In this document: piece after piece, positions 8,266-17,570 of the stretch
Layout: each line of letters begins with the position of its first letter
Numbering within the stretch: position 1 is the first letter of the stretch
Source: Flavobacterium xueshanense
Lineage (GTDB): Bacteria > Bacteroidota > Bacteroidia > Flavobacteriales > Flavobacteriaceae
DNA length: 54,090 nt
NCBI RefSeq assembly: GCF_900112975.1
Contig: NZ_FONQ01000021.1
Location: forward strand, 1-54,090
Direction of reading: 5' to 3'
Position numbers and translations under genes: made by a program
Notes under the pieces: model-generated
The model's database searches: none
The model's input: only the letters and a program-made list of their open reading frames with translations
Told to the model about the DNA's origin: nothing

Positions 8266-9087
8266 TTAAATTCTTATTATAAAATGTTCTTTGGGTTGTT
8301 CTCTTCTAAAAAACACCAATCCCCAATGAAACGTATCAATAGTTACTGTCACTTTGGGATGTTTTTTTATGATTTCCCACGCTTCTTCCATTTGTGATGA
8401 CCAATGAATGTCATCGAATATCCAAACGGTTTCGTTCGTAATTGTCGGAAGTAATTCTTCGAAATAATCTAAAGTCGCTTTCTTGGAGTGATTTCCGTCG
8501 AAGTAAATTAAGGAAAAGTGTTCAGTGTTCAGTTTGAAGTGTTCAGTTGTATCTGGTGATGAATTCCGTTTCTCTAAATAAGAATTAAACGTAGTTACAA
8601 TAGATTCTACATTGTTACAATTGAATTTTTGGAATTGTAATTGAGCAATTTTTGCAGTTTCTGGACAACCTTCTAAAGTGATTATTGTTGCTTCTCTTAC
8701 AGAGCTTCGGGACCCTAAGGAAAGTGCTGAAGTCGCTAATCCCAGTGAAGTTCCGATTTCTAAAATAGTTGAAGGCCGAAAATAATTGGTGACTCTAAAT
8801 AATAATTCGGCTCGCTTTGAAGTAATTCCCGCTGTTTTGGCAATTTTGGAAATAATTCTAGTATTCGATTTAAAAACTTTCGAACCCGCCCCAAAATCAG
8901 TGACTTTAATCAGATTGTTGTTTGCTAAAAGCGATTTTCTGTAATTCTTTAAAATCTTATATTCCGGTTTTGTCTTTTTGTCGTAAAAACATTTCGTCAA
9001 TAAACTAAATACAAACGGAGAATGTACAGCATGCTCATTTTTTGAGTGCCAAAGGAATTGTAAATACGATTTTATTTGGAATAACAT
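8266..9087 (-). CDS. Class I SAM-dependent methyltransferase (O-methyltransferase-like)
   Basis: The 273-residue protein has the glycine-rich SAM loop ILEIGTSLGLATSALS (near residue 108-123), preceded by the TDFGAGSK segment and followed by the acidic TLEGCPETAKIA motif II. LIYFDGNHSKKATLDYF and VWIFDDIHWS are the FDGNH and DDIHW motifs of the class I methyltransferase_24/O-methyltransferase group. The N-terminal HAVHSPFVFSLLTKCFYDK segment is a signature of the Bacteroidetes members. The methyl acceptor is not known. It is a single gene, convergent with the lipoprotein gene. Confidence 0.88.
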   Translation of the reverse strand: MLFQIKSYLQFLWHSKNEHAVHSPFVFSLLTKCFYDKKTKPEYKILKNYRKSLLANNNLIKVTDFGAGSKVFKSNTRIISKIAKTAGITSKRAELLFRVTNYFRPSTILEIGTSLGLATSALSLGSRSSVREATIITLEGCPETAKIAQLQFQKFNCNNVESIVTTFNSYLEKRNSSPDTTEHFKLNTEHFSLIYFDGNHSKKATLDYFEELLPTITNETVWIFDDIHWSSQMEEAWEIIKKHPKVTVTIDTFHWGLVFFRREQPKEHFIIRI

Positions 9088-9213
9088 AAAGATAGTTGCA
9101 AAGTAGGCGCGAAGATAGTAAGATAATAGTCGAATGTCAAAAACGCAACAACATCATCTTCATGCTTGGATTTGCGAGTTTATGAGTTTAGAACTTTACG
9201 ACGTTAAAAAGTC

Positions 9214-9221
9214 TATATTTG
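9214..9221 (+). promoter_or_regulatory. -7 element upstream of the SDR gene
   Basis: TATATTTG matches the Bacteroidetes TAnnTTTG box and lies 45 nt before the start codon of the SDR gene. No good -33 element at 19 bp was seen. The plus strand between 9090 and 9213 holds nothing else recognisable. Confidence 0.4.
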
Positions 9222-9265
9222 CGCCCTTAGAATTTGCACTAGAATAAGACCCATTTTTTACAATA

Positions 9266-10813
9266 ATGATTGAACAGATAGAACATAAAAGTGCCATAAG
9301 CTCCGAAGAAATTGACCGATGCATCGCTATTTTGGCACAATTGAATACCGATACGGACCAAATATTTGATATTCCAAAAGAACAACGAACAGCTTTGATC
9401 AAAGCGGCGGGAATGTTTTCCAGACCCGATCGTGACGAGCTTTCCCGGAGAAAAAAAGACGGAAAAGTGGCTGCCAAACGCAAAATGGAAAAGCGGGACC
9501 GAACCGCCCGAAAGGAAACCGGAATTCGACATGCCCGTGAAGCTAGTATTTTTGTGGCACCCAAATTATTGGCTTCACATGACCTTGCCCACAAAGAACA
9601 ATTAGAACTGGAAACGCCACGAAATTGTTACGTTTGTAAAACCGAGTTTACTAAAATGCACCATTTTTACGATACGATGTGTACCGAATGTGGTGATTTC
9701 AATTATGCCAAACGTTTTCAAACCGCAGATGTAAAAGGACAAGTCGCCGTTATTACAGGTTCTCGTCTGAAAATTGGATACCACATTACGTTGATGTTGT
9801 TGCGTGGTGGAGCCACAGTTATTGCAACAACTCGTTTTCCAGTGGATTCCGCTTTGCGTTTTTCTAAGGAAGTTGATTTTATCGATTGGGGACATCGTTT
9901 GAAAATTCACGGATTGGATTTGCGGCACATTCCCAGTGTAGAGATTTTTTGCAATTTTATTGAGCAAAAATACGAGCGTTTGGATATTCTGATTAATAAT
10001 GCAGCGCAAACTGTGAGACGTCCAGCCGGATTTTATACGCATTTAATGGAAAACGAAGAACGTTCCATCGCCTCTTTGCCACAACAGGCTAAAGAATTAT
10101 TACTGGATCATACCAATTGTCTGGATGAATTAAAAGTATTGACTTCAGGAGCTTCCTCCAATCAAAATATGCCAGTGACTTGGCACGGACCAGAACCTGG
10201 TATTGGGTTGCGGGCTTCCGCCAAATTATCCCAGATTCCGTATTCATTTGATAATGCCTTGGTGGCGAATGAAGTTTTCCCTGAAGGAGAACTCGATGCC
10301 GATTTGCAGCAAGTAGATTTGAGAAAAATCAACAGCTGGCGTTTGCGATTGGGACAAATAGAAACTACAGAAATGATCGAAGTGCAGCTTGTGAATTCGG
10401 TGGCGCCTTTTGTATTATGTAACCGCCTTTCGGAAGTAATGAAGAAAGACAATACTGGAAAAAAACACATCATCAATGTGTCGGCAATGGAAGGGAAGTT
10501 TCATCGCTTTTTTAAGGAAGACCGTCATCCGCATACCAATATGGCCAAAGCCGCTTTGAATATGCTGACGCACACTTCATCTGGAACTTTGGCAAAAGAT
10601 GGGATTTTTATGAATGCGGTAGATACCGGTTGGGTAACCGACGAAGATCCCGCAGAATTGGCCAAAAGGAAACAGGAAGAAGAGGATTTTCAACCGCCAT
10701 TGGATATTGTGGATGGAGCAGCACGAGTGATGGATCCGTTGTTTGACGGAATCAATACAGGAAAACATTGGTGCGGGAAGTTTTTGAAAGATTACAATCC
10801 AATTCCTTGGTAA
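9266..10813 (+). CDS. SDR-fold oxidoreductase-like protein with N-terminal zinc ribbon
   Basis: The 515 residues form three parts: an N-terminal helical, basic region (residues 1-115), a CxxC...CxxC zinc-ribbon-like motif (CYVCKTEF...MCTECGDF, about 121-146), and a Rossmann SDR domain starting [14 protein letters not shown] (NAD(P) loop), with [17 protein letters not shown] and [13 protein letters not shown]. In the active-site motif YxxxK the Tyr position is Thr (T-N-M-A-K), as I recall for a plant/Bacteroidetes subgroup of SDRs. Catalysis by the usual Tyr is therefore doubtful. Function is unknown; it may bind a dinucleotide. The start at 9266 is supported by the -7 box upstream. Confidence 0.85.
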   Translation: MIEQIEHKSAISSEEIDRCIAILAQLNTDTDQIFDIPKEQRTALIKAAGMFSRPDRDELSRRKKDGKVAAKRKMEKRDRTARKETGIRHAREASIFVAPKLLASHDLAHKEQLELETPRNCYVCKTEFTKMHHFYDTMCTECGDFNYAKRFQTADVKGQVAVITGSRLKIGYHITLMLLRGGATVIATTRFPVDSALRFSKEVDFIDWGHRLKIHGLDLRHIPSVEIFCNFIEQKYERLDILINNAAQTVRRPAGFYTHLMENEERSIASLPQQAKELLLDHTNCLDELKVLTSGASSNQNMPVTWHGPEPGIGLRASAKLSQIPYSFDNALVANEVFPEGELDADLQQVDLRKINSWRLRLGQIETTEMIEVQLVNSVAPFVLCNRLSEVMKKDNTGKKHIINVSAMEGKFHRFFKEDRHPHTNMAKAALNMLTHTSSGTLAKDGIFMNAVDTGWVTDEDPAELAKRKQEEEDFQPPLDIVDGAARVMDPLFDGINTGKHWCGKFLKDYNPIPW

Positions 10814-11050
10814 TTATTAGCTTTCAGTCGCAGTTTTCAGTTGAACAGTCGTAAGTTTTTAATTGAACAATCTTTTATCAGATAAAAATAATAGGATTGT
10901 TCTTAATTCTTACCAAGTCTTTTTTTTGCCACAGATTTTACAGATTCACACAGATTTTATAAGCATTTTTAAAAGAATCTGTGAAAATCTTATGTAATCT
11001 ACGGCTAATTTTATCGCTTTGGTATTAGTCACGGAAAGACGTAAAAAACC

Positions 11051-11085
11051 AAACCCACAACAGAATGTAATTTTGTTGTGGGTTT
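11051..11085. terminator. CCCACAACA terminator hairpin
   Basis: AAACCCACAACA (11051-11062) pairs perfectly with TGTTGTGGGTTT (11074-11085), followed by TT on the plus strand. A close relative of this hairpin is at 12593-12622. The remainder of 10814-11166 has a short direct repeat of the type CACAGATTTTACAGATTCACACAG (10930-10955 region), and no gene was seen. Confidence 0.65.
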
Positions 11086-11166
11086 TTGTTGATTGTTATT
11101 TGCGCAGTCAAAGACATTTACACACCTAACCAAGAACTATTGTAAGTTTTGAAGAGCGGGCGGAAC

Positions 11167-11619
11167 TTAAAAAAGAACAATTGGCAGCTCATGTTGACGA
11201 CTACCATCTTTAGCACTTGATTCAAATAAAACGAGGGTTAATTTAGAATTCTCTCGTTTTTTCTGGACAGCAATTGTAAAGTCAAAGTTGCCCCACTCGG
11301 GAGCTCCCGCATCAGTCATTTGAAAACCTTTCATTAACTCGTCGTGTCCGTCTTCAATAATCCAGTTAAAATTTGCCTCAAAGATTTGCCCTTTTCCGCG
11401 TACTCGAAATTTATTTTCGTCTATCCGTTCCACAGTTACTTCTTTGAAACGTTCATTAGAATATTGCTTAGGAATCAGATTTTCTGACTTTTCAGCCTTT
11501 ACTACTTTCGTGGTTTCAGGAGTGGTTATTAAAGTGTCATTCACAACAATAGTGTGTTGAGTTTCGTTCTTCTTGCATGAGAATAAAAGTAATGCCGATA
11601 ACAAAATTGTCCATCTCAT
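11167..11619 (-). CDS. Lipoprotein with Gmad2-like immunoglobulin-type domain
   Basis: The 150-residue protein opens MRWTILLSALLLFSCKKNE, a lipoprotein signal with the lipobox LFSC (Cys 15). The C-terminal 85 residues fit the Gmad2 (spore-germination/immunoglobulin-like) pattern: FRVRGKGQIFEANFNW, ELMKGFQMTDAG, WGNFDFTIAV, LVLFESSAKDGSRQHELPI. Such domains occur on the cell surface and bind unknown partners. It is a single gene; the 3' end lies about 80 nt from the CCCACAACA hairpin. The match to Gmad2 is by motif memory. Confidence 0.72.
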   Translation of the reverse strand: MRWTILLSALLLFSCKKNETQHTIVVNDTLITTPETTKVVKAEKSENLIPKQYSNERFKEVTVERIDENKFRVRGKGQIFEANFNWIIEDGHDELMKGFQMTDAGAPEWGNFDFTIAVQKKRENSKLTLVLFESSAKDGSRQHELPIVLF

Positions 11620-11876
11620 AATTGTGTTTTTAGCTTTATTTTTCAGTGCCTTGAGTGTTTGTATAGCTTGCAGTCCGATTCCTTGGTAAAAACTTCACAT
11701 TTGTAAAATAAAAAAACTTAGCAAATTAAATTCTGTTGTGGTTATTATTTGTGGCTGATGCTATAGACAAGGAAAAATTTTCAGCGCTATCGAAACATTA
11801 ATATATCAGATATTATGATTAAAAATGCTAATTCTACTAAATCTTTAGAATCTCCAAATGCCTATTAATACGAGTC

Positions 11877-12389
11877 TTACTCCTTTTTATCTAATATTCT
11901 TTTAATCGGCGTCAGATATTTGGTTTGGAAATGCTCCTTTATTTTTTCATTTTCTTTGTATGAAAAATCTTTATTGACATCTTTCCAATTTCCAATATCT
12001 AAACCTTTATTTAATGCTACAAACGCTAATTTAGTATTAGTACTATTACCGCGTATGCAAATATTCAGAATTACATTTTGATCCGGGTTATAAAAATAAA
12101 TCAAAAACCAATGATTTTTTGATTCTTTGTCAATCAATTCAAATTCTCCTTCATTGCGAACAGAAACTTTTGGCGTATTGAATTCGGAATATTCTTTTTT
12201 AAATTGTTTTATAGCATCTTTTACCTCTTCTACAGAATAATTTAACTGATAGATTTCTGCATCAGCATAACTACCCGCCGAAATTATATTCAATTTTTTC
12301 TTTACTTCATATAAAAAGGAATTATTCAGTATTAAAATTGTAGATAAACTAAATAAGACTGCTATGGTAATTACGAGTTTTTTTGTCAT
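11877..12389 (-). CDS. Hypothetical membrane-anchored or secreted protein
   Basis: I do not recognise this 170-residue protein. It opens with a Lys-rich tip followed by a hydrophobic stretch (residues 5-25, VITIAVLFSLSTILILNNSFL), which is an uncleaved anchor or signal peptide. The remainder is a mixed alpha/beta domain (EFELIDKESKNHWFLIYFY, VILNICIRGN). The gene start lies 20 nt from the conserved leader at 12409-12510, so it is probably expressed from that leader's -7 box. Between 11620 and 11876 nothing but AT-rich DNA was seen, and no matching attC-like hairpin bounds its 3' side. Confidence 0.6.
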   Translation of the reverse strand: MTKKLVITIAVLFSLSTILILNNSFLYEVKKKLNIISAGSYADAEIYQLNYSVEEVKDAIKQFKKEYSEFNTPKVSVRNEGEFELIDKESKNHWFLIYFYNPDQNVILNICIRGNSTNTKLAFVALNKGLDIGNWKDVNKDFSYKENEKIKEHFQTKYLTPIKRILDKKE

Positions 12390-12408
12390 TATTATTTAGG
12401 GTTTCTGG

Positions 12409-12510
12409 TAACTTGTATTTAGGGTCTTACAAAATCATCCCACTCTTCCCAAAACTAGATGGCTTGGTCTGACAAACATAAGACTTTATTTCTCTCAAAA
12501 TTATATAAAT
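12409..12510 (-). promoter_or_regulatory. Cassette leader copy 2
   Basis: On the minus strand: TAATTTTG (12503-12496, fits TAnnTTTG), GAGAAATAAAG, a hairpin region with GTCTTA/TAAGAC arms, then CTAAATACAAGTTA ending at 12409. It has the same order and ends as at 572-670 and 25860-25953, but a different middle. It reads into the 11877-12389 gene. It lacks a partner attC-like site on the far side of that gene. Confidence 0.5.
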
Positions 12511-12592
12511 AAACTACAAACTGTTAAATGGACTTTAAATTATTTCTAATTTTTCTTACTAATTTAAAGTTGGTTTTTGCTAAAAAAACAAA

Positions 12593-12622
12593 CCCACAAC
12601 AAAATCAAAATTCTGTTGTGGG
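12593..12622. terminator. CCCACAACA hairpin, second copy
   Basis: CCCACAACA (12593-12601) pairs with TGTTGTGGG (12614-12622). The arms are the same as at 11051-11085 but the loop differs. It lies 63 nt past the stop of the ABC-F gene and could terminate it. The T-run expected on the minus strand is present (TTTGTTTTTTTAG). Confidence 0.55.
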
Positions 12623-12684
12623 CGCAAAATAAATAGCACTAATGTTCGGTACTGCAAACTGTGACTGAACACTGAATACTAATT

Positions 12685-14547
12685 CTATCCTTCAATCTTC
12701 GCAGAAAGCTCAAACCAGCGTTCTTCTTTCTCTTCAATTTTATTGATGATGTTTCTCAATTCGTTCGCTTTCTTTTCAATGTCAGCTTCGGCAATTTTCC
12801 CTTCTGAGAATAATTGTTCAATATTCGCTTTCTGAATTTCTAAATCCTTGATTTCTTTCTCGGTTTTCTGGAATTCTTTTTGCTCGTTGAACGTCAAGTT
12901 TCCAGTTGGATTATTTTGTTTCCAGTCTTTCTTGTCGGCTTTGTTTTCCTCTTTTTGAGCAACATCAGCACTATCTTCATAAGCTCTAAAATCAGAATAG
13001 TTTCCAGGAAAATCTTCCACAACACCATTACCTCTGAAAATGAATAAGTGATCCACAATTTTATCCATGAAATACCTATCGTGAGAAACTACAACTAAAC
13101 ATCCAGGATAATCCAAAAGGAAACTTTCCAAAACATTCAGCGTCACAATATCCAAATCATTGGTAGGCTCATCCAGAATCAAGAAGTTTGGATTCTGAAT
13201 CAAAACTGTACACAAGTACAAACGTTTCAATTCTCCACCGCTCAATCTATCGACAAAATCGTATTGTTTTTTAGCATCAAATAAGAAACGTTCTAACAAT
13301 TGCGAAGCCGAAATCAATTTTCCTTTCATCAAAGGAATGAATTCTCCATATTCCTTAATCACATCAATCACGCGCTGTCCCGGTTTAGGGTTGATTCCAC
13401 TTTGGGTGTAGTAACCCACTTTTATGGTTTCGCCAATCACCACTTTACCACTGTCAAGCGGAACGTTTCCGGTCAATAAATTTAAAAAAGTCGATTTTCC
13501 AGTTCCGTTTTTCCCAATGATTCCAATTCGTTCGCCACGTTGAAAATCAAAACTGAAATTATCCATGATCACATGATCCTTGAATTTTTTGGAAATTTTG
13601 TGAAGCTCGATAATCTTGCTTCCCATACGTTCCATGTTGATTTCCAGTTCTACTTTATTTTCACGACGGCGACTTTGTGCTTTTTCCTTAATGTCATAAA
13701 AATCATCCTGACGCGATTTTGACTTGGTTGTTCTCGCTTTTGGCTGGCGGCGCATCCATTCTAGTTCTTTCACAAAAAGATTCTGCGCTTTATCCACACT
13801 CGAGTTTTCGGATGCGATGCGTTCTTCTTTTTTCTCTAAATAATAGGAGTAGTTTCCTTTGTATTGGTATAATTTTCCGTTATCCAGTTCGATGATTTCA
13901 TTACAAACACGCTCCAGAAAGAAACGGTCGTGTGTCACCATAAACAACGTAATATTTTCTTTGGTAAAATAACTTTCCAACCATTCAATCATCTCTAAAT
14001 CCAAGTGATTCGTCGGTTCATCCAGAATCAATAAATCAGGACGATTGATTAAAATGATAGCCAATGACAACCTTTTTTTCTGTCCACCAGAGAGATTTTT
14101 TACTTTCAGTTTAAAATCTTCTAACTTTAGTTTGAACAAAATTTGCTTGTACTGCGTTTCAAAATCCCACGCATTGTGCTGATCCATTCCGTCAAAAGCT
14201 TTTTGGTAGGCTTCTTCATCTTCCGGATTTTCTAATGCTTTTTCATACGCTTCAATCACTTTCAAAGTCTCATTATCCGATGCGAATATGCTTTCTTCAA
14301 TAGTCAGTTCTTCCTGCAAATTGTTATTTTGCGAAAGGAAGGCCATTTTTATGCCTTTTCTCAAAACAACTTGACCAGTATCGGATTCTTCAAGACCATT
14401 AATGATGCTCATAATAGTCGTTTTTCCAGAACCGTTTTTGGCTATGAAGGCAATTTTTTGATCTTTATTAATTCCAAACGAGATGTCTTTAAACAACGTA
14501 CGTTCACCAAAAGATTTCGAGATATTTTCTACAGAAAGGTAATTCAT
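12685..14547 (-). CDS. ABC-F family ATPase, Uup-like
   Basis: A 620-residue soluble protein with two ABC domains and no membrane segment, typical of the ABC-F class that acts on the ribosome. Domain 1: Walker A AKNGSGKTT (residues 36-44), signature LSGGQKKRLSL, Walker B LLILDEPTNHLD. The interdomain linker after LEKKEERIASENS is rich in Lys/Arg and contains MRRQPKARTTKSKSRQDDFYD. Domain 2: GKNGTGKST, LSGGELKRLYL, FLILDEPTNDLD. The C-terminal 70 residues form the Uup-type coiled coil (FQKTEKEIKDLEIQKANIE). Uup-type proteins influence translation and deletion of tandem repeats. A terminator follows, and the gene stands alone. Confidence 0.93.
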   Translation of the reverse strand: MNYLSVENISKSFGERTLFKDISFGINKDQKIAFIAKNGSGKTTIMSIINGLEESDTGQVVLRKGIKMAFLSQNNNLQEELTIEESIFASDNETLKVIEAYEKALENPEDEEAYQKAFDGMDQHNAWDFETQYKQILFKLKLEDFKLKVKNLSGGQKKRLSLAIILINRPDLLILDEPTNHLDLEMIEWLESYFTKENITLFMVTHDRFFLERVCNEIIELDNGKLYQYKGNYSYYLEKKEERIASENSSVDKAQNLFVKELEWMRRQPKARTTKSKSRQDDFYDIKEKAQSRRRENKVELEINMERMGSKIIELHKISKKFKDHVIMDNFSFDFQRGERIGIIGKNGTGKSTFLNLLTGNVPLDSGKVVIGETIKVGYYTQSGINPKPGQRVIDVIKEYGEFIPLMKGKLISASQLLERFLFDAKKQYDFVDRLSGGELKRLYLCTVLIQNPNFLILDEPTNDLDIVTLNVLESFLLDYPGCLVVVSHDRYFMDKIVDHLFIFRGNGVVEDFPGNYSDFRAYEDSADVAQKEENKADKKDWKQNNPTGNLTFNEQKEFQKTEKEIKDLEIQKANIEQLFSEGKIAEADIEKKANELRNIINKIEEKEERWFELSAKIEG

Positions 14548-14675
14548 GGGTTTAAATAGCTTGTAAACAGCGTTTTTGTATATTTAAAAAGGTCTAAGTC
14601 TTTAATTTAGTCTCTAATGCAAATTAGATGTTAATTATTAGTTTTTTGCAAATATAGCTTATTTAGAATAAACAA

Positions 14676-14700
14676 AAAAGATAGCTTTACGCTATCTTTT
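14676..14700. terminator. Perfect hairpin beside the IS3 left end
   Basis: AAAAGATAGC (14676-14685) pairs perfectly with GCTATCTTTT (14691-14700) around TTTAC. It lies upstream of the ABC-F gene and 45 nt from the left end of the IS. It would end transcripts approaching from the island on the minus strand. Confidence 0.6.
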
Positions 14701-14800
14701 ACATTGGGCTTTCAATAACTCACTTACCTTATATCTCTTCGGTTTGGACATGCTAACTTAGCCATCACAGAAAGTTAAGAAATAATCTTAATTTTAACCT

Positions 14801-15100
14801 ATGAAACAAGTGCGCAAAATTTATGACAAAGCTTTCAAAGAAAAAGCGGTCCAATTGAGTTATGAGAGAACAAACATATCAGAACTGGCCAGAGAGCTGG
14901 GAGTAACAGCACCACAGTTGTACAAATGGCGCAAAGAGTTCGAGGAGTTTGGAGAGGGAAGTTTTCCTGGAAAAGGGAATTTAAAATTAAGTCCCGAACA
15001 AGAAAAGATTCACGAACTGGAGAAAAGACTTAAAGATGCCGAGTTAGAGCGAGATATATTAAAAAAAGCAATCGGCATTTTTTCCAAGAGCGGTCGATGA
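14801..15100 (+). CDS. IS3 OrfA, helix-turn-helix subunit
   Basis: The 99-residue protein has an N-terminal homeodomain-like HTH (AFKEKAVQLSYERTNISELARELGVTAPQLYKWRKEFEE pattern, residues 7-45) that binds the element's ends. A leucine-zipper-like C-terminus (IHELEKRLKDAELERDILKKA) follows. A slippery run of seven A followed by G at 15061-15068 is read as AAA AAA in the OrfA frame. A -1 shift there opens a frame without stops into orfB, which would make the OrfAB transposase. This arrangement matches IS150-type programmed frameshifting. The last codons overlap orfB by 4 nt (ATGA). Confidence 0.92.
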   Translation: MKQVRKIYDKAFKEKAVQLSYERTNISELARELGVTAPQLYKWRKEFEEFGEGSFPGKGNLKLSPEQEKIHELEKRLKDAELERDILKKAIGIFSKSGR

Positions 15101-15975
15101 TTTATAGTTTCATTAAAAACAATGAAGAATTATTTCCGATTGAAAAAATGTGCAAAGTTCTACAAGTGAGTAGTGGAAGTTATTACCGATGGAAAAAACA
15201 GACAATCACTGCAAGACAGCAACGAAAAATCGCCATAAAAGAAAAGATAACATTGATTTATTTTAAATCCAAACAACGATACGGAAGTCCTAGAATAATA
15301 TTAGAACTTTGGAGTATTGGTTATAAAATTTCAAGAATTACAGTAGCAAAATATATGAAACAGCTAGGCTTACGAAGTAAATTAAGCAAAAAATTCAAAT
15401 TAACAACCAACTCAAATCATAATTATTTAATCGTCGAAAACATATTAAACAGAGAGTTTACTGTAAAAATGCCCTCAAAAGCTTGGGTTTCGGATATTAC
15501 CTACATCCAAACCAAAGAGGGATTTGTATACCTGACAAAGATTATGGATTTATATGACCGAAAAATTATAGGTTGGAGTTTGAGCGATGGAATGAGTACA
15601 GATGAAACTACGCTTGGAGCTTGGAAAATGGCGGTTAAAAACCGAAATATTGAGGAAGGTTTGATTTTTCATTCCGACAGAGGTGTTCAATATGCAAGCA
15701 AAAAGTTTGTAAATGTTCTTGATTCCTATAAAAAAATAAACCGTAGTATGAGTCGCAAAGGAAATTGTTGGGACAATGCAGTAGCGGAAAGCTTTTTTAA
15801 ATCCTTGAAAACTGAATTAATTTATGGAAACAAACTGATTTCTAAGGAACAAATGAAACTAGAAATCTTTGAATACATTGAAATTTGGTACAACAGAAAA
15901 AGGAGACATTCAGCTTTGAATTATGCAACTATTGAAGAATTTAACAATCAAATTAATTACAAAAATGTAGCTTAA
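15097..15975 (+). CDS. IS3 OrfB, DDE transposase
   Basis: The 292-residue integrase-core protein has the DDE triad in WVSDITYIQ (first Asp, about residue 133), IFHSDRGVQYAS (second Asp) and NCWDNAVAESFFKSLK (Glu). An N-terminal HTH_21-type segment (KQRYGSPRIILEL) and the C-terminal WYNRKRRHSALNY motif complete the rve pattern of IS3 transposases. Length and motifs are intact, so the element may be active. It is translated either from its own ATG at 15097 or as a frameshift fusion with OrfA. Confidence 0.95.
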   Translation: MIYSFIKNNEELFPIEKMCKVLQVSSGSYYRWKKQTITARQQRKIAIKEKITLIYFKSKQRYGSPRIILELWSIGYKISRITVAKYMKQLGLRSKLSKKFKLTTNSNHNYLIVENILNREFTVKMPSKAWVSDITYIQTKEGFVYLTKIMDLYDRKIIGWSLSDGMSTDETTLGAWKMAVKNRNIEEGLIFHSDRGVQYASKKFVNVLDSYKKINRSMSRKGNCWDNAVAESFFKSLKTELIYGNKLISKEQMKLEIFEYIEIWYNRKRRHSALNYATIEEFNNQINYKNVA

Positions 15976-16005
15976 CTTAATGTGCAGTTTTCGTTTGCAT
16001 ATCCA

Positions 16006-17040
16006 GGTCAATTCTTTTTTGATTTCGCAAACATCAGCGATTTCCTTAAGATAGGCATTCATTTTTTGGTTTGTCAAAATAGGGAGGAGGCGTTTCTCAT
16101 TTTTGCAAACAGGATGCTCGGCATATTTGTCGATGATTTCTTGTGCCATTGGCAATAATGGAATTTTGGACGCGGTATCGGTTTTTTGCCGGTTTTTGAA
16201 TATCCACTTATCGCCATCTATCCCCAAGGCAATATTGTCTAACGTTAATTGTTTCACGTCGATATATGCCAAGCCTGTAAAGCAGCTGAAAATAAAAATA
16301 TCGCGAACGAGTTCCAATCGCTCAGAGAGAAATTCTTTGTTGATCATTTGCTCTATTTCGGCTTCAGACAGGAAATCGCGAACGACTTCTTTGACTTTTG
16401 CTTTGTAATTGGAGAAAGGATCCTTGTTGAGCCAACCATTGGCCAAACACTGGTTGATGATCTTGTGGAAGTTCTTGATGTATTTAACGGCGGTGTTATT
16501 GGCACATTTTCTCTCGCTGCGCAGATAGAATTCATATTCCATGATAAATGGATGATCAATTTTTTCGATATTGATGTCTGTAATATTGTATTTCCAGAAG
16601 AGGAAATTTTTGGTATGCTTTAACGAAGTTTCATAGCGCTCCAATGTTCCAGGTGCATATTCTTGACCCACTAATTCCTTAATTTTGCGGTTGTGTTCCT
16701 GGAAGATTGGGATTAACATTCGCGCCCGTTCTTTTTTGCCTTGAAACTCATTTTTGAAACTCTCAAAGGTAATTTCAATCTGGTTCATAAAAAGTTTTTT
16801 CTCGGTTTCGTAAACGATGGCTCTCATCATGTCAAGACGACCATTTATCAGCCGCGCTTCTTCGGTGTTGCCTTTCATTTTAGATGCTTCAGGAGACCAT
16901 TTGCGTTCTTCTACAAACAATCCGGTACTCACGTCAAAGCGTTGGCCGTTGATAGTGATACGTTGGTAAATTGGCATTTGTGCCTGTGCGTTGACTTTAG
17001 ATTTTCTTAAATAGTAAAGTACTGTGATTTTTGTTTTCAT
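16006..17040 (-). pseudogene. Tyrosine recombinase/integrase, 3' end lost at IS3
   Basis: 345 codons of a Bacteroidetes mobile-element integrase remain. It has an N-terminal arm-binding region (MKTKITVLYYLRKSKVNAQAQ), a SAM-like core-binding domain (GTLERYETSLKHTKNFL), and the first half of the catalytic domain with FSCFTGLAYIDVKQL. The reading frame runs into the IS right end after EIKKELT. The HxxR box and the catalytic Tyr are absent. The DNA on the other side of the IS does not supply them: with the IS removed the frame would read EEI and stop. The protein should be inactive. It was probably the integrase of the accessory island to the right. Confidence 0.85.
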
Positions 17041-17570
17041 AGTGGCAACCTTTAAATTGATAATTAAATTAGTTTAAATGTCAATATAAGTCAAGATGTT
17101 CATTCTGTGAACGGCATGTTTTACTAGGGTTGAGCCAAAATTCGGTGCACTTTTTTTTACCAGAAGTACAAGTGCACCGATTGTGCACCGATTTTTTGAG
17201 AACTAATGAATAAATTGGTTATTCGGTGAAAAGAAAAAACCCCTTAAACAGTGATGTTTAAGGGGTTTTAGTTCATTTTGAGAATTCTCTCGCGGAGAAA
17301 GAGGTTCTTCCACCTACCTTAAAACGCTAACGTTTGCTATACTTCCCAGAGGTTACTTTTATAGGGTAATCCACAGAGTAACTCTCATTTTGTTTTACTA
17401 TTAATTTATGTTAATATTTATTTTGTTTTACAAATATATAAATTAATCAATCACATATTAAATTAGTTTTAAAATTGTTCCAACGTGCTGTAGGGAATCC
17501 TTGGGAATCCCGTGCTAACTCTTATAAAAACTCAGAATTTTGCATTGTTAATTTAAAAATGTAAAAAAAA
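17041..17570. other. Non-coding stretch between the broken integrase and the first island gene
   Basis: It contains GTGCACCGA-type direct repeats (17142-17192: GTGCACTT, GTGCACCGATT twice), a perfect terminator hairpin (17237-17268), a 13-nt sequence resembling the 3' end of a tRNA-Ser (minus strand CCTCTTTCTCCGC, 17304-17292) and a GGGAATCC repeat pair (17493-17510) within an imperfect palindrome. This could be the old attachment region of the island. No gene was seen. Confidence 0.4.
17237..17268. terminator. Strong bidirectional terminator hairpin
   Basis: AAACCCCTTAAACA pairs perfectly with TGTTTAAGGGGTTT around the loop GTGA, a 14-bp stem with A/T tails on both sides. It lies about 200 nt upstream of the broken integrase gene, so it insulates that gene from the neighbouring cargo. 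Confidence 0.75.

Larger units (their letters stand above)
14745..16005 (+). mobile_element. IS3-family insertion sequence (IS150-like group), copy 1
   Basis: The element is 1261 bp. Its ends are imperfect inverted repeats: TGGACATGCTAAC at the left and, inverted, TGGATATGCAAAC at the right, both followed by AGTTAAG about 20 nt inside. It carries orfA and orfB overlapping by 4 nt in a -1 relation. The flanking 4-mers are GGTT and GGTC, so there is at best an imperfect target duplication. It ends inside the tyrosine recombinase gene (16006-17040), whose 3' part is missing. A diverged relative in the same orientation starts at 53768. Confidence 0.9.

Noticed and set aside
15910..17040. Intact 376-residue integrase ending in WICKRKLHIKLSYIF
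   Set aside because: The last 31 residues are translated from the IS right end. The catalytic HxxR and Tyr are missing.
15910..17040. Broken tyrosine recombinase as the integron integrase for the cassette array
   Set aside because: It has the arm-binding/SAM-like layout of Bacteroidetes conjugative-element integrases and not the IntI-specific insert, and it is truncated.
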